A stretch of 46,316 bases of DNA. Origin: Thioalkalivibrio sp. HK1 (GTDB lineage Bacteria > Pseudomonadota > Gammaproteobacteria > HK1). Numbering within the stretch: position 1 is the stretch's first letter; each line of letters begins with the position of its first letter. The DNA lies in contig JFBG01000053.1 in assembly GCA_000583135.1 (NCBI GenBank), positions 1 through 46,316 on the forward strand, written 5' to 3'. Below are positions 36,141-46,190 of the stretch, in pieces. The notes under the pieces are model-generated. The model saw nothing but the letters and a program-made list of their open reading frames with translations. It had not been told where the DNA came from and did not search any database. The position numbers and the translations under genes are program-made.

Positions 36141-36917
36141 ATGATGGAATACACCTGCATTCGTGCCCGGACCGAAGGATCCGTCGGCTTGGTCGTGCTG
36201 GATCGACCGAAGGTCCTCAACGCCCTCAATCAACCGCTGATCAAGGAACTGGGCCATTGCTTGGCGGCCTTCGATGACGACGATGCCATCGGGGCGATGA
36301 TCGTCACCGGGAGCGAAAAGGCTTTCGCCGCCGGCGCCGATATCTCGGAGATGAGCGAAAAGAGCGCGATGGAGGCTTTCGCCAAACCCCATTTTTCATA
36401 TTGGCATCTGATCCGCGGCGTCCGCAAACCGATCATCGCCGCCGTCTCCGGCTACGCCCTCGGCGGCGGCTGCGAACTGGCGATGGCTTGCGATATCGTC
36501 ATCGCCGCCGACAACGCTCGCTTCGGACAACCGGAGGTCAAGCTCGGCATCCCCCCGGGGCTCGGCGGCACCCAGCGCCTGCCGCGGGCCGTGGGCAAGG
36601 CCAAGGCGATGGATCTTTGTTTGACGGCGCGCATGATGAGCGCCGAGGAAGCCGAGCGCAGCGGGCTCGTGAGCCGAGTGGTCCCTGGCGAGCGCTTGCT
36701 CGACGAGGCGATGGAGGCCGCCCAAGCCATCGCCTCGATGTCCCGACCGGTGGTGAAAATGATCAAGGAGTCGATCGATCGCGCTTACGAGACCACGCTC
36801 GAATCCGGTCTCGATGCCGAGCGCGGCTTTTTCCATCTCGCCTTCGCCACCGAGGACAAGGGCGAGGGTATGCGGGCCTTTTTGGAAAAACGCCCGGCGA
36901 AGTGGTCGCATCGCTAA
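36141..36917 (+). CDS. Enoyl-CoA hydratase (crotonase family)
   Basis: Crotonase of about 258 residues that would hydrate trans-2-enoyl-CoA. Oxyanion-hole segments [10 protein letters not shown] and [13 protein letters not shown] are present, as are both catalytic glutamates (in GGCELAMA and GQPEVKLGI), so it is a genuine hydratase rather than a diverged crotonase. [15 protein letters not shown] is typical of the FadB1x/PaaF group. Start ATG 36141 follows GAGG by five bases; the longer upstream frame is not conserved. Followed after 134 bp by malonyl-CoA decarboxylase. Confidence 0.9.
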   Translation: MMEYTCIRARTEGSVGLVVLDRPKVLNALNQPLIKELGHCLAAFDDDDAIGAMIVTGSEKAFAAGADISEMSEKSAMEAFAKPHFSYWHLIRGVRKPIIAAVSGYALGGGCELAMACDIVIAADNARFGQPEVKLGIPPGLGGTQRLPRAVGKAKAMDLCLTARMMSAEEAERSGLVSRVVPGERLLDEAMEAAQAIASMSRPVVKMIKESIDRAYETTLESGLDAERGFFHLAFATEDKGEGMRAFLEKRPAKWSHR

Positions 36918-37051
36918 GTCCCTCTTCGCGATATCGCTCGATCGCTTCGAAGCGCTCCATCCTCGGCCAACCCTCGTATATCGACGGCTTTTTTCGAAAC
37001 CATCGCCTTGCACGATGTCCTTCGAAGAATCCAAGCAAGAGCTCGAAGAAT

Positions 37052-38527
37052 GTGTTGAGAGAAACCGCATCCGGATTGCTCGATCGCACCTTGGGCAGAT
37101 TTCTCAAGAGCCTGCGCAGCGGGGGCCAAGGAGAGATACCCCTTCTCGATCGCGTGCATCCGGATCTCGATGACCCAAGCGATCAAGAACACCTGCGCAA
37201 GCGGGTCGACGCCTGCATCGAAGGTCGAGGCGGCGAGGTATCGGCAAGGGCGCAAGCCGCGGCATTGGGAGAGATGTATCTGGCATTGAAGCGCGCCGGT
37301 CGGGTGCGTTTTCTGCGGATGCTCGAAGAGGAATACGATACCGACCCCCAAGCGATCGGGGAGGCGATCGATGCCTTTCGCCCCACCCTGGCAACGATCG
37401 ATCCCGAACATGGATCCGAAAAAGAGCGACGCGCGCATCGGATCGCGCTGGATCACCTGCGCCGCGCCCTCATCCCCCGACGCCTGCGGCTCTTCAAGCG
37501 ATTCAACGGACTCAACGGCGGGGTGAAATTCCTCGTCGACTTGCGCGCCGATGCGCTCGATGCCAAGCGCGAGCATCCGGATCTCATCGGGGTCGACGAG
37601 GATCTTCGCGCCCTGCTCGCCTCGTGGTTCGATCCCGGGTTCTTGAAGCTGCGGCGCATCACATGGGAAAGCCCGGCCTTCGTATTGGAAAAGCTCATCG
37701 GCTACGAGGCGGTGCACGAGATCCGCTCTTGGGATGATCTCAAGAATCGACTCGAGCCGGATCGCCGCTGCTACGCTTTTTTCCACCCCAATATGCACGC
37801 CGAGCCGTTGATCTTCGTGCAGGTGGCCCTCGTGCGGGGGATGTCTTCGAGCGTTCAGGCTCTGCTCGATCCCACCGCTCCGCTCGAAGATCCCCTCGCG
37901 GCGGATTGCGCGATCTTCTATTCGATATCCAATTGCCAGCGCGGTCTGAGCGGGGTGAGTTTCGGCAATTTTCTGATCAAGCAGGTCGCCACCGATATCG
38001 CTCGCGATCTGCCCGATATCAAAACCTTCGCCACCCTCTCCCCGATGCCGGATTTCAGATCTTGGCTCGATGCACGCCTCGAGGAGGAAGAAGGGCTCCT
38101 CGATCCGGCGCAGGCAACGACGATCCTCGAACTCGCCGACAACCCCGACGGTATCCCGGCGGGATCGGCTTTGCGCACCCTGCTCGATCGTCCGCATTGG
38201 AACGAAGATGCGGATCTGACCAACGCGCTACGCCCGATCCTGCTCCATCTCGCAGCGCGCTTTCTTAGCGAAACGAGTTCAAGCACCGCCCAGCGAGGCA
38301 AGCGCAGCCTCGACCGGGTGGCTCATTTCCATCTCGATAACGGGGCGCGGATCGAGCGCATCAACTGGCTCGGCGATATATCGAAGCGAGGACTCGAACA
38401 ATCCGCAGGCATCATGGTCAACTATCGTTATGTCTTGGAGGATGTCGAAGACAATCACGAGCGCTATTGCGCAACCGGCGAGGCCCCGATCTCCATGGAG
38501 GTCAAACGCCTTGCCAAAAGGAAATGA
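37052..38527 (+). CDS. matA: Malonyl-CoA decarboxylase
   Basis: Converts malonyl-CoA to acetyl-CoA and CO2. About 491 residues from GTG 37052 (a TTG follows at once), consistent with the family; the open frame upstream is only antisense-like read-through of the crotonase region. An N-terminal helical domain is followed by the GNAT-like catalytic domain with HPNMHAEPLIFVQVALVRG, FYSISNCQRGLSGVSFG (catalytic Ser about 291/293) and AHFHLDNGARIERINWLGD (catalytic His about 425/427). Next to a TRAP transporter, it resembles matA of rhizobial malonate clusters; malonyl-CoA synthetase MatB is not in the window. Confidence 0.85.
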   Translation: MLRETASGLLDRTLGRFLKSLRSGGQGEIPLLDRVHPDLDDPSDQEHLRKRVDACIEGRGGEVSARAQAAALGEMYLALKRAGRVRFLRMLEEEYDTDPQAIGEAIDAFRPTLATIDPEHGSEKERRAHRIALDHLRRALIPRRLRLFKRFNGLNGGVKFLVDLRADALDAKREHPDLIGVDEDLRALLASWFDPGFLKLRRITWESPAFVLEKLIGYEAVHEIRSWDDLKNRLEPDRRCYAFFHPNMHAEPLIFVQVALVRGMSSSVQALLDPTAPLEDPLAADCAIFYSISNCQRGLSGVSFGNFLIKQVATDIARDLPDIKTFATLSPMPDFRSWLDARLEEEEGLLDPAQATTILELADNPDGIPAGSALRTLLDRPHWNEDADLTNALRPILLHLAARFLSETSSSTAQRGKRSLDRVAHFHLDNGARIERINWLGDISKRGLEQSAGIMVNYRYVLEDVEDNHERYCATGEAPISMEVKRLAKRK

Positions 38528-38784
38528 GCGCCGATCCCCCCCTCCCCCGATGCGGCGATATTCGCAGATACTCTTACGGTCGCTCGGGTTCCGATATCAT
38601 GAAATACTGTCGATGACATTGTAAATTTCACGGGGTCGGGATATCCTTATCCACCTCCCCCGCCCTTGTCTTAGGTCCTATTTCGATCGATCTCGATTCG
38701 AAGCGGCATTCGCTTGACTCTTGATACGAATATCGGATGCAACGATAAAAACGACAACCCATAGCCCTCGTGCCATAGCCAACG

Positions 38785-41700
38785 ATGCCGAAAATCACAC
38801 CGACGGTCTCCCCCTACTATTCGCCGGCGCATCGGCAGCTTGGCCACTTTCGATTGCTGAGCGGATTGGAGATCGAGCAACCCGATAAAAGTGCGGCGCC
38901 CCTAAAGGATCTGACGCTGCACCTGCACGCCAATCCGCAAGTCTTCGAACCCTATTCATGGCATATCGACGCCTTGGGTCCGGGTGCGGTTCAAGAGCTG
39001 CGGGATCGTCAGCCGGAAATCTCCTTGGAATACTTGGATGGGCTGATCGACGAAACGGAGCTGGAACTGCGCTTCGATCTACGGCAAGGCGACTTAAGGA
39101 TCGCAAGCGTCGATGCCAAAACCCTGTTGCTTCCCAAAGACCATTGGGCGGGGTCGGCCAACAATCCCGAGATGCTGGCCTGCTTCGTAATGCCGAACAG
39201 CGATCTCGTCGAGGATTTGGTCAAGCGCGCCGCGCAAGCGCTGGCCAAAGTCCCGGGCGACTATGCGATGAACGGCTATCAATCCCGATCGCGCGAAGCC
39301 CCGTGGATGATGGCCCAAGCGCTGTGGCAAGCGGTGGCCTCGCTCGGCTTGGATTACGTCTCCCCGCCGCCGGATTTCGCCGAAACCGGCCAGCGTATCC
39401 GTCTTCCGGATCGCATCGCCGCCACCGGCATGGCCGCCTGCCTCGATGCCTCGACCCTCTTCGCCGCCTGCTTGGAGCATATCGGCCTGAATCCGGTGAT
39501 CGTGCTCACCCATGGACATGCCTGCGCCGGCTGCTGGCTGATCGAAGAGAGTTTCCAGGTCACGAGCAACGACGATCCGATGGATATGCGAAAGCGCGTC
39601 GATGCCCAGGATATCGCGCTTTTCGAAACCACCTGCGTCCTAAGGCGACCGATCCCCTCCTTCGCCGAGGCCTGCGATATCGCCCGCGCCTCGTTGAACG
39701 AGGAGGTCGAGAAGGATTTCGTCCTCGCCCTCGATATCGCGCAGGCGCGCAAGCGCTCGATCCGCCCCTTGCCGAGTCGACGGGAGCGGATCGAAGAAAA
39801 AGCCAAGACCTCGACGAAAGCGCCCCGCATCCCGAAGATGCAAGCGCCGCCGCCGATGCCGCGAATCCGCCTCGAGGATCGGCCGGTCGAGAACAGCCCC
39901 GAGGGTCGGGTCGACCACTGGCAGCGGCGGCTGTTGGATCTCTCCAAGCGCAACCGCCTGCTGAACTTCGGCGGCCGCGCTTCCCACATCCGTCTTCGTT
40001 GTCCCGATATTGCAAGGCTCGAGGATGCGCTGGCGCAGGATAGGAAATTCAACTTCATCTCCATGCAAGAAAACGGATTCGAGGCCTTGGAAGGCGGCTC
40101 GTCGCCTTCGAGTCCCGATTTCGATCGATTCGCCCTCGAACAACTCGACGAGCGACGGCTGGTGGCCGATGGCACGACCGACAAACTGGATACGACCCTC
40201 CTCGGGCTTTATCGAAAAGCGAAAAACGACCTCGAAGAGGGAGGCAGCAATACCCTGTTCATGAGTCTGGGGATGCTGCGATGGCAAGAAACCCCCAAGA
40301 GCAAGAAGTCCTATAAAGCCCCCTTGATCATGCTGCCGATACAGCTGCAGCGTCGCAGCGCCCGCTCCAAAATCACCGCTTGTGCGCATCCGGACGAGGA
40401 GCCGGTCTTCAACTCCACCTTGATCGAATTCCTGCTGCAAGATTACGAGATCGATCTCGGATGCTTTCGAGAGTCGCTGCCGATGGATAGCCACGGGGTC
40501 GATGTGCCGCAAGTCTGGTCTTATGTGCGAGAGGCGATCAAGGATATCAAGGGCTTCGAGCTGATCGAGGATATCGTCATCGGCAATTTTTCTTTTCGCA
40601 AATTCCTGATGTGGCAAGACCTCAAAGATCGACTCGATGCCCTGAAAAACAATCTCTTCGTCAATCACCTGATCGAGCAGGGCGGGGGTGGAGGCTATCC
40701 GCACAGCGCATCGTTCATCGATGCTTGCGATGTCGATCGGCGCATCGAACCCGGCTCCTTGTATACCCCGCTCTACGCCGACAGCTCGCAGCTGGCGGCC
40801 ATCGAGGCCTCGACTCGGGAACAGGATTTCGTGCTCGAAGGACCGCCGGGTACCGGCAAATCGGAAACCATCGCCAATATCGTCGCCACCAATATCGCCC
40901 AAGGGCGCAAGGTGCTCTTCGTAGCCGAGAAGATGGAAGCCCTCAATGTGGTCTACCGGCGGCTGGAAAAGGTGGGGTTGGGGCATCGCTGCCTCGAGCT
41001 GCACAGCAACAAAGCCAACAAGAAGGCGGTGTTGAAGCAATTCGATGACGCATGGCTTGGCGAAACGACGCCCCCGAAGGCTTGGGATCGACAAAACCGA
41101 AAACTGTCGAAGCAAAGGGACGGACTCAATCGCTATTTGGCAGCGCTCCACGGTACGAGCGATCGTTGCGATATCACGCCGTGGGAGGCGATCGGGGCTT
41201 CTTTGGGAGACGAAAGCGCGGGCTTTTCCTTGGGACTGCCGAACCACCCCGAGAACATCCCGCGCGCGACCAAACAATGGCTGAGCGACATCCAAGAACA
41301 GGCCGAGCGATTGCTCGAAGCCTTCGATGCCATTTCCGATATCGACCCCCGCGCGCTCGCCGCGGTCGGGAACGGGGAATGGTCCCATCGATGGGACGGC
41401 GATTTTCGTGACATCGTACAAGCGTTGAAGGCCGACTTGGCGGCGATGAAAGGGCACGAACGGGGGCTTTGCAAGGCTTTGGGAGGGATTCGACCGATCC
41501 GAGACGATGCTGCGCTAAGCGGCCTTGAATCTCTGCTGGAAAGCGAAGCGCTCACCGCCTTGAAATGCCAAGCGCTTATCTTCGACCCCGATGCCAAGGA
41601 ACGAAGGCAGGCATTGGCCAAGATCATCGAGATGATCGAGCGGCGCCGAGCGATTCACGCGCGACTTTCATCCAATTTCGATCTCGATCTCGATCGGGCC

Positions 41701-43953
41701 TTGGCTCTACCGACGCAAGCATGGATCGAGGCCTTGCGTACCGCCAACCCGATCGTGGCTTTTTTCCGGAAATTCCGCATCCGGCGGCAACTCGAGGGAT
41801 TCGGGATCCGACTGACCGTCGATATCGACAACCTGCGCGCCTTGGACGATTCGCGTTCGGCGGCGGCGGATATCGAGGCCATGCTGCCTCCTTTCATACG
41901 ATCCGGGATCTGGCCGGGATGGGAGGAGGTCTCCACCTCGCAGTTGCAGGGGCTTCTATCCACCTGCGAGGGCTTTGCGACCGCCTTCGAGAGGGTGCAA
42001 AAAGAGATAGACGGCGATATTCCGGTCTTGATTCGGACGATCGCCGAAAACCCCGAACACCGGCAGGCCTTGGCCGATATGCGCCAAGCGATGGAGCGAT
42101 ACCGGCGGAATCTGGCGGCATGGCGAGGGCTCGGAGCCGATATCGGTATCGATGCCGATGGTTGGGAGGATCTGGCCGAATTGCTCGAAAGAATCGAGGG
42201 CATCGCGCGTCTCGATGAGTGCTTGGATTGGAACCGACTGCGAACCACACCTTGCGGAGATTACGATCCGATGCCGATCGTCGAGGCCATCACCGACGGG
42301 CGGCTAACAGAGGATCGTTCGGCGAATATGATCGATCACGCCTTTCATCGCTGGCTGGCACCTTTGCTGATCGACGCCGACCCCGTTCTAAGGCGCTTTC
42401 GCGTTCGCGATCACGAGCGCCTGAGAAAAGATTTCACCGCGACCGACGAGGCGATCGAGAACGCTTGCGGAGCCCAAGTTGCGGCCAATACCGCGGAATT
42501 CGTACCGAGCACCGAAGGAAGGCTCTCCGAAGGGCTGCGCATCCTATCTCGCGAGATCAAAAAGAAGCAGCGACATATCCCGATCCGCAAACTGATGGAG
42601 GGGTTGGGAGCGCAGGCCTTGGATCTGACCCCGTGCATGATGATGTCGCCGATCTCGATCGCCCAATTCCTGCCTCGGGATTTCAATCACTTCGATCTGG
42701 TCGTTTTCGACGAGGCCTCGCAGATCACCGTCTGGGATGCCATCGGCACCATCGCGCGGGGAAAGAACGTCATCGTCGTCGGCGATCCGAAGCAGATGCC
42801 GCCGACCAACTTTTTCAACCGCAGCGCCGTCGATAGCGAGGACGAGGAGGAGGATTACGAGAGCATCTTGGACCGCGCCCTCGACGCCGGTTTGAAAAAG
42901 CATCGCCTGACCGGGCACTACCGCAGCAAGCACGAATCGCTGATCGCCTTTTCGAACAGCAAGTATTACGAAAACTCCCTTGCCACCTATCCATCGGCGC
43001 AAACGAAGGAAAGCGCCGTCACCTTGCACAAGGTCGAGGGTCTTTACAGCAAGGGCAAGGAGGCGAACAACCCCAAGGAGGCGCAAGCGGTCGCCGAGGA
43101 AGTGTTGCGGCGATTGCAGGATCCGGAACTCTCGCGCTACACCATCGGGGTCGTCGCCCTCAATCAATCGCAACAGCGCACGATCGAGAACTGCCTCGAC
43201 GCTATGCGGCGCAACCACCCGCAAACCGAGGAGTTCTTCCGAGATGAGGATGGAAGGCCGCCGCTTTTCGTCAAGAACTTGGAGACCGTCCAGGGCGACG
43301 AGCGCGATGTGATCATTCTAAGTCTGGGCTATGGCCCCACCGAGCCCGGGGCGCGCACGATGAGCATGAACTTCGGCCCCCTCAACCGCCAAGGGGGAGA
43401 GCGGCGCCTCAATGTCGCGATCACCCGCGCCAAATACGAAGTGCTGGTTTTTGCCAGCATGGACTACACCATGCTCGATCTGAGCCGCACCCAAGCCCAG
43501 GCGGTCGCCGATATGCGCGACTATCTCGAATACGCCGAGCGCGGGATCTGCGCCTTGGCGGGGCAAAGCCGCGAGCGCTACGGCATCGACCGCTTCGACA
43601 GCGAATTCGAACGGAGCGTGGCTTTCGCGCTACGCGAGCGGGGGTGGAAAGTGATCTCCCAAGTGGGGGTGAGTCGATTCCGCGTCGATCTCGGGGTGGT
43701 GCATCCGGATCAGCCGGGGAAATACCTCGCCGGGGTCGAATGCGACGGCGCCACCTACCACAGTTCGCCTTCGGCTCGCGATCGCGATCGCATCCGACAG
43801 CAGGTGCTCGAATCTCTGGGCTGGCGCTTCGCCCGCATCTGGTCCACCGACTATTTCCGCGATCCCGAGGAGGTGATCGACGATATCGACGGGCAGCTGC
43901 ACGCGCTGGTCGATGGCGATCGCAAAGAGCAAGGCGAAGATCAAGATCCCTAG
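38785..43953 (+). CDS. Giant DUF4011 superfamily 1 helicase with C-terminal Vsr/PD-(D/E)XK-like nuclease
   Basis: 1722 residues. The N-terminal 350 residues include a transglutaminase/papain-like patch (Cys219 in AACLDAS, His245 in GHACAGCW). The DUF4011 domain begins near residue 375 (RVDHWQRRLLDLSKRNRLL). Upf1-like helicase domains follow: Walker A GPPGTGKSE (686-694), Walker B VVFDEASQ (1306-1313), GDPKQMPPT, GHYRSKHESLIAF, and LNVAITRAK. The C-terminal nuclease has E1607/E1609, D1635 (RVDLGV) and E1652-C-D1654 (GVECDGATYH). DUF4011-helicase-Vsr proteins are reported as single-gene antiphage defence (Hhe, from memory); those usually also have DUF3320, which I do not see here. No disabling stop or frameshift. 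No ribosome site of note before the ATG. Confidence 0.88.
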   Translation: MPKITPTVSPYYSPAHRQLGHFRLLSGLEIEQPDKSAAPLKDLTLHLHANPQVFEPYSWHIDALGPGAVQELRDRQPEISLEYLDGLIDETELELRFDLRQGDLRIASVDAKTLLLPKDHWAGSANNPEMLACFVMPNSDLVEDLVKRAAQALAKVPGDYAMNGYQSRSREAPWMMAQALWQAVASLGLDYVSPPPDFAETGQRIRLPDRIAATGMAACLDASTLFAACLEHIGLNPVIVLTHGHACAGCWLIEESFQVTSNDDPMDMRKRVDAQDIALFETTCVLRRPIPSFAEACDIARASLNEEVEKDFVLALDIAQARKRSIRPLPSRRERIEEKAKTSTKAPRIPKMQAPPPMPRIRLEDRPVENSPEGRVDHWQRRLLDLSKRNRLLNFGGRASHIRLRCPDIARLEDALAQDRKFNFISMQENGFEALEGGSSPSSPDFDRFALEQLDERRLVADGTTDKLDTTLLGLYRKAKNDLEEGGSNTLFMSLGMLRWQETPKSKKSYKAPLIMLPIQLQRRSARSKITACAHPDEEPVFNSTLIEFLLQDYEIDLGCFRESLPMDSHGVDVPQVWSYVREAIKDIKGFELIEDIVIGNFSFRKFLMWQDLKDRLDALKNNLFVNHLIEQGGGGGYPHSASFIDACDVDRRIEPGSLYTPLYADSSQLAAIEASTREQDFVLEGPPGTGKSETIANIVATNIAQGRKVLFVAEKMEALNVVYRRLEKVGLGHRCLELHSNKANKKAVLKQFDDAWLGETTPPKAWDRQNRKLSKQRDGLNRYLAALHGTSDRCDITPWEAIGASLGDESAGFSLGLPNHPENIPRATKQWLSDIQEQAERLLEAFDAISDIDPRALAAVGNGEWSHRWDGDFRDIVQALKADLAAMKGHERGLCKALGGIRPIRDDAALSGLESLLESEALTALKCQALIFDPDAKERRQALAKIIEMIERRRAIHARLSSNFDLDLDRALALPTQAWIEALRTANPIVAFFRKFRIRRQLEGFGIRLTVDIDNLRALDDSRSAAADIEAMLPPFIRSGIWPGWEEVSTSQLQGLLSTCEGFATAFERVQKEIDGDIPVLIRTIAENPEHRQALADMRQAMERYRRNLAAWRGLGADIGIDADGWEDLAELLERIEGIARLDECLDWNRLRTTPCGDYDPMPIVEAITDGRLTEDRSANMIDHAFHRWLAPLLIDADPVLRRFRVRDHERLRKDFTATDEAIENACGAQVAANTAEFVPSTEGRLSEGLRILSREIKKKQRHIPIRKLMEGLGAQALDLTPCMMMSPISIAQFLPRDFNHFDLVVFDEASQITVWDAIGTIARGKNVIVVGDPKQMPPTNFFNRSAVDSEDEEEDYESILDRALDAGLKKHRLTGHYRSKHESLIAFSNSKYYENSLATYPSAQTKESAVTLHKVEGLYSKGKEANNPKEAQAVAEEVLRRLQDPELSRYTIGVVALNQSQQRTIENCLDAMRRNHPQTEEFFRDEDGRPPLFVKNLETVQGDERDVIILSLGYGPTEPGARTMSMNFGPLNRQGGERRLNVAITRAKYEVLVFASMDYTMLDLSRTQAQAVADMRDYLEYAERGICALAGQSRERYGIDRFDSEFERSVAFALRERGWKVISQVGVSRFRVDLGVVHPDQPGKYLAGVECDGATYHSSPSARDRDRIRQQVLESLGWRFARIWSTDYFRDPEEVIDDIDGQLHALVDGDRKEQGEDQDP

Positions 43954-44204
43954 GAGCCGACGAGGGCGAACGGGATATCGAAAAAACGATCCGGGGGGCG
44001 ATTCCGGCAATCCCGGGGATTCGATCGGATGAGGCTATCCGCTCTCGGACGAAAAGAGGGTTTGCAAACAATCCCCGCCTTGCAATCGACGAGCGAGCGC
44101 TCTTAGGTCCACATAAGCATCCCGAATACGAACGATGAGCGACGATGCCGACACATCATCGCAAACCCTCTCTAAATGGATTTGGACAAGGAAAATACCG
44201 AACC

Positions 44205-45413
44205 ATGCATGCGGATTCGAACGAGCCTCGTCCCTCCTCGGCGACGAAAGACTCGCCCTCGCAGCCCCCATCGATAGCGCCCGAGAAAAACTCGGATGCC
44301 GAGCGAGCGGCCAAGCGGCAGCTGATGCGCTCGATCATCCAACGCATCGCCACCGGACCGGAACTTAGCCGGGATATCGATCGGAGCGAGGCTCGCCGAG
44401 GGATGGAGATGATCCTCGACGGGACGATCGATCCGGTACAAGCGGCGGTCTTTCTGATCGCGCTGCGGATGAAGCGGGAGAGCGATGACGAGAACCTCGG
44501 CATCCTCGATGCGCTGATCGAGCGTTCCAAGCGCATCGTCGCCCCGGTCGACGAGGTGGTCGATCTCTCCGATCCCTTCAACGGCTTCAACCGCACCCTG
44601 CCCGTTTCCGCCTTCGTCCCCGCGCTGCTGGCCGCCTGCGGACTACCGACGATCTCGCAAGGGGTCGAAAGCATGGGACCGAAATTCGGGGCCACCCATC
44701 ACCGCGTGCTCGCAGCGTGCAAGATACGCACCGATCTCTCGCCCGAAGAGGTCGGCGAACGACTCGGGAATCCGCAGCAAGGCTGGGCTTATTGCGACCA
44801 AAGCGTTTTCAACCCCGACCTTCACGCTCTGACCGCCTTGCGCACGCTGATCATCAAGCGCCCGGCGCTGACCACGGTGGAGGTGATGACCGGTCCGGTC
44901 CGCGGGCGGCGATGCACCCATATCGTCACCGGCTATGTCCACAAGCCCTATGCCCGCATCTACGCTCTGCTGGCCAAAAGCGCAGGTTTCGATTCCGCCT
45001 TGATCGTGCGCGGCACCGAAGGGGGTATCGTTCCCTCGCTGCGCCAAGGCACGAGGATATTGAGCTACGGCGCCGCCGAAGCGCTTGGCGAGACGGAAGA
45101 GGAATCCGATATCTCGCCGCCGGAGGTGGGGATCGAACAAGATATGCGAGCGGTTCCTCTACCGCCGGATATCAAGGGCTACAGGCGCCGAAACGACGAT
45201 ATCCAAATCGATGGCCTGGCCATCGCGCAGGCGGCGGCGAAGGCGGGTTTGGAGGCCCTTTGCGGGGCGCCGGGGGCCGCCCGCGACAGCCTCGTCTATG
45301 CATCCGCACTCATTTTGCGCCATACCGGCAAGGTGCGGGATCTGGCTCAAGGAGCCGATCTCGCAAGAAAGTCCATCGATCAGGGGCGGGCATTGGAGCG
45401 TTTCCGATCTTGA
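44205..45413 (+). CDS. TrpD2/YbiB-like glycosyl transferase family protein
   Basis: About 402 residues with the anthranilate phosphoribosyltransferase fold. The helical N-domain is MRSIIQRIATGPELSRD and LDGTIDPVQAAVFLIALRMK, followed by the nucleoside-phosphorylase-like domain with QGVESMGPKFGATHHRVL and HIVTGYVHKPYARIYA. The FNRTLPVSAF segment and the RGTEGGIVPSL block mark the YbiB/TrpD2 branch, which lacks TrpD activity in E. coli and binds nucleic acid (family knowledge). No trp genes are nearby, supporting that branch. ATG 44205 is preceded by AAGGA at 44188; 40 disordered residues precede the fold. Confidence 0.8.
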   Translation: MHADSNEPRPSSATKDSPSQPPSIAPEKNSDAERAAKRQLMRSIIQRIATGPELSRDIDRSEARRGMEMILDGTIDPVQAAVFLIALRMKRESDDENLGILDALIERSKRIVAPVDEVVDLSDPFNGFNRTLPVSAFVPALLAACGLPTISQGVESMGPKFGATHHRVLAACKIRTDLSPEEVGERLGNPQQGWAYCDQSVFNPDLHALTALRTLIIKRPALTTVEVMTGPVRGRRCTHIVTGYVHKPYARIYALLAKSAGFDSALIVRGTEGGIVPSLRQGTRILSYGAAEALGETEEESDISPPEVGIEQDMRAVPLPPDIKGYRRRNDDIQIDGLAIAQAAAKAGLEALCGAPGAARDSLVYASALILRHTGKVRDLAQGADLARKSIDQGRALERFRS

Positions 45414-45569
45414 TCGATACTACCGATCGGTGCTGATCATCGACGCCGATGATCGATGCCCCGATGCCCTCGATGCCGGGGGGCAAAGCGAGAGCCTTGT
45501 TCGAACGACGCCTTATCGGTCTTGACCGAAACGGCCTTTGAATACTCGAAAAAAAAGAGGAAGAAAATC

Positions 45570-46190
45570 ATGAGCCGATACTTCGGATCGACGACGAAAA
45601 TCGCTTGTAAACGCATGCTCGCCGTCTGCGCCCTCGCCTTGATCCTGCCGGCATCGATCGCTCTTGCAGCGTCGATGGCACAGGCCGCCGATCTTCCGAA
45701 AGGATCGGTGGAGTTGACGATCGTCGGCGATATCTCCCGCAGCAATCGCAGCGAGATGAACGACAAAAGAGATGCCTTTTTTAAATTCCACAAACAGGAT
45801 TTCGAGCGCGGCTTCGCCTTCGATCGAGCGATGCTCGATGGCTTGGACAAGGTCGAGATCACGATCACGCCCAGAGGCTGGGAGACAAGCGAGGCGGTAC
45901 GGGTTTCAGGTCCGCGCCTTGCCGATGTCATGAACGCCGCCGGCTGCCCCATTGATCGCTCGCTTCGCACCCTCGCCCTCGACGGATTCGCGACCCGAAT
46001 CGAGGCCGACTCCCGCCGGGATCGCGACTGGATATTGGCGATGAGTGCCGACGGCCGAGGATTGGATATCGGCGGCCGCGGCCCCTTTTGGATCGTCTTC
46101 GATATCCCCGATGATCGCTCGGCCACGCTGGAAGAATCGGTGCAGTGGCCGTGGGGGGTTTTCATGATCGAATGCGAGGCCGATACCTGA
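45570..46190 (+). CDS. Small periplasmic protein with oxidoreductase-molybdopterin-binding-like fold
   Basis: 206 residues from ATG 45570, behind AGAGGAAG. A clear signal peptide (KRMLAVCALALILPASIALA ...AQAAD) directs export. The mature part follows the pattern of small SUOX/YedY-fold proteins: VELTIVGDI, RVSGPRLADVMNAAG, LALDGFATRIE, then a DIGGRGPFWIVFDIP segment. The molybdenum-ligating cysteine is not evident (only two cysteines remain, in GCPID and IECEAD), so it may not bind the cofactor. Such proteins often sit near sensor kinases or diguanylate cyclases; the gene after it is outside the window. 126 bp beyond the stop hold nothing I recognise. Confidence 0.6.
   Translation: MSRYFGSTTKIACKRMLAVCALALILPASIALAASMAQAADLPKGSVELTIVGDISRSNRSEMNDKRDAFFKFHKQDFERGFAFDRAMLDGLDKVEITITPRGWETSEAVRVSGPRLADVMNAAGCPIDRSLRTLALDGFATRIEADSRRDRDWILAMSADGRGLDIGGRGPFWIVFDIPDDRSATLEESVQWPWGVFMIECEADT

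Noticed and set aside
36401..37051. Long upstream extension of the malonyl-CoA decarboxylase frame
   Set aside because: It overlaps the crotonase gene out of frame and gives Arg-rich sequence unlike the family; GTG 37052 fits the family length.
39640..41457. A 605-codon minus-strand open frame inside the DUF4011 gene
   Set aside because: Antisense shadow of a well-defined helicase gene, with low-complexity repetitive composition.
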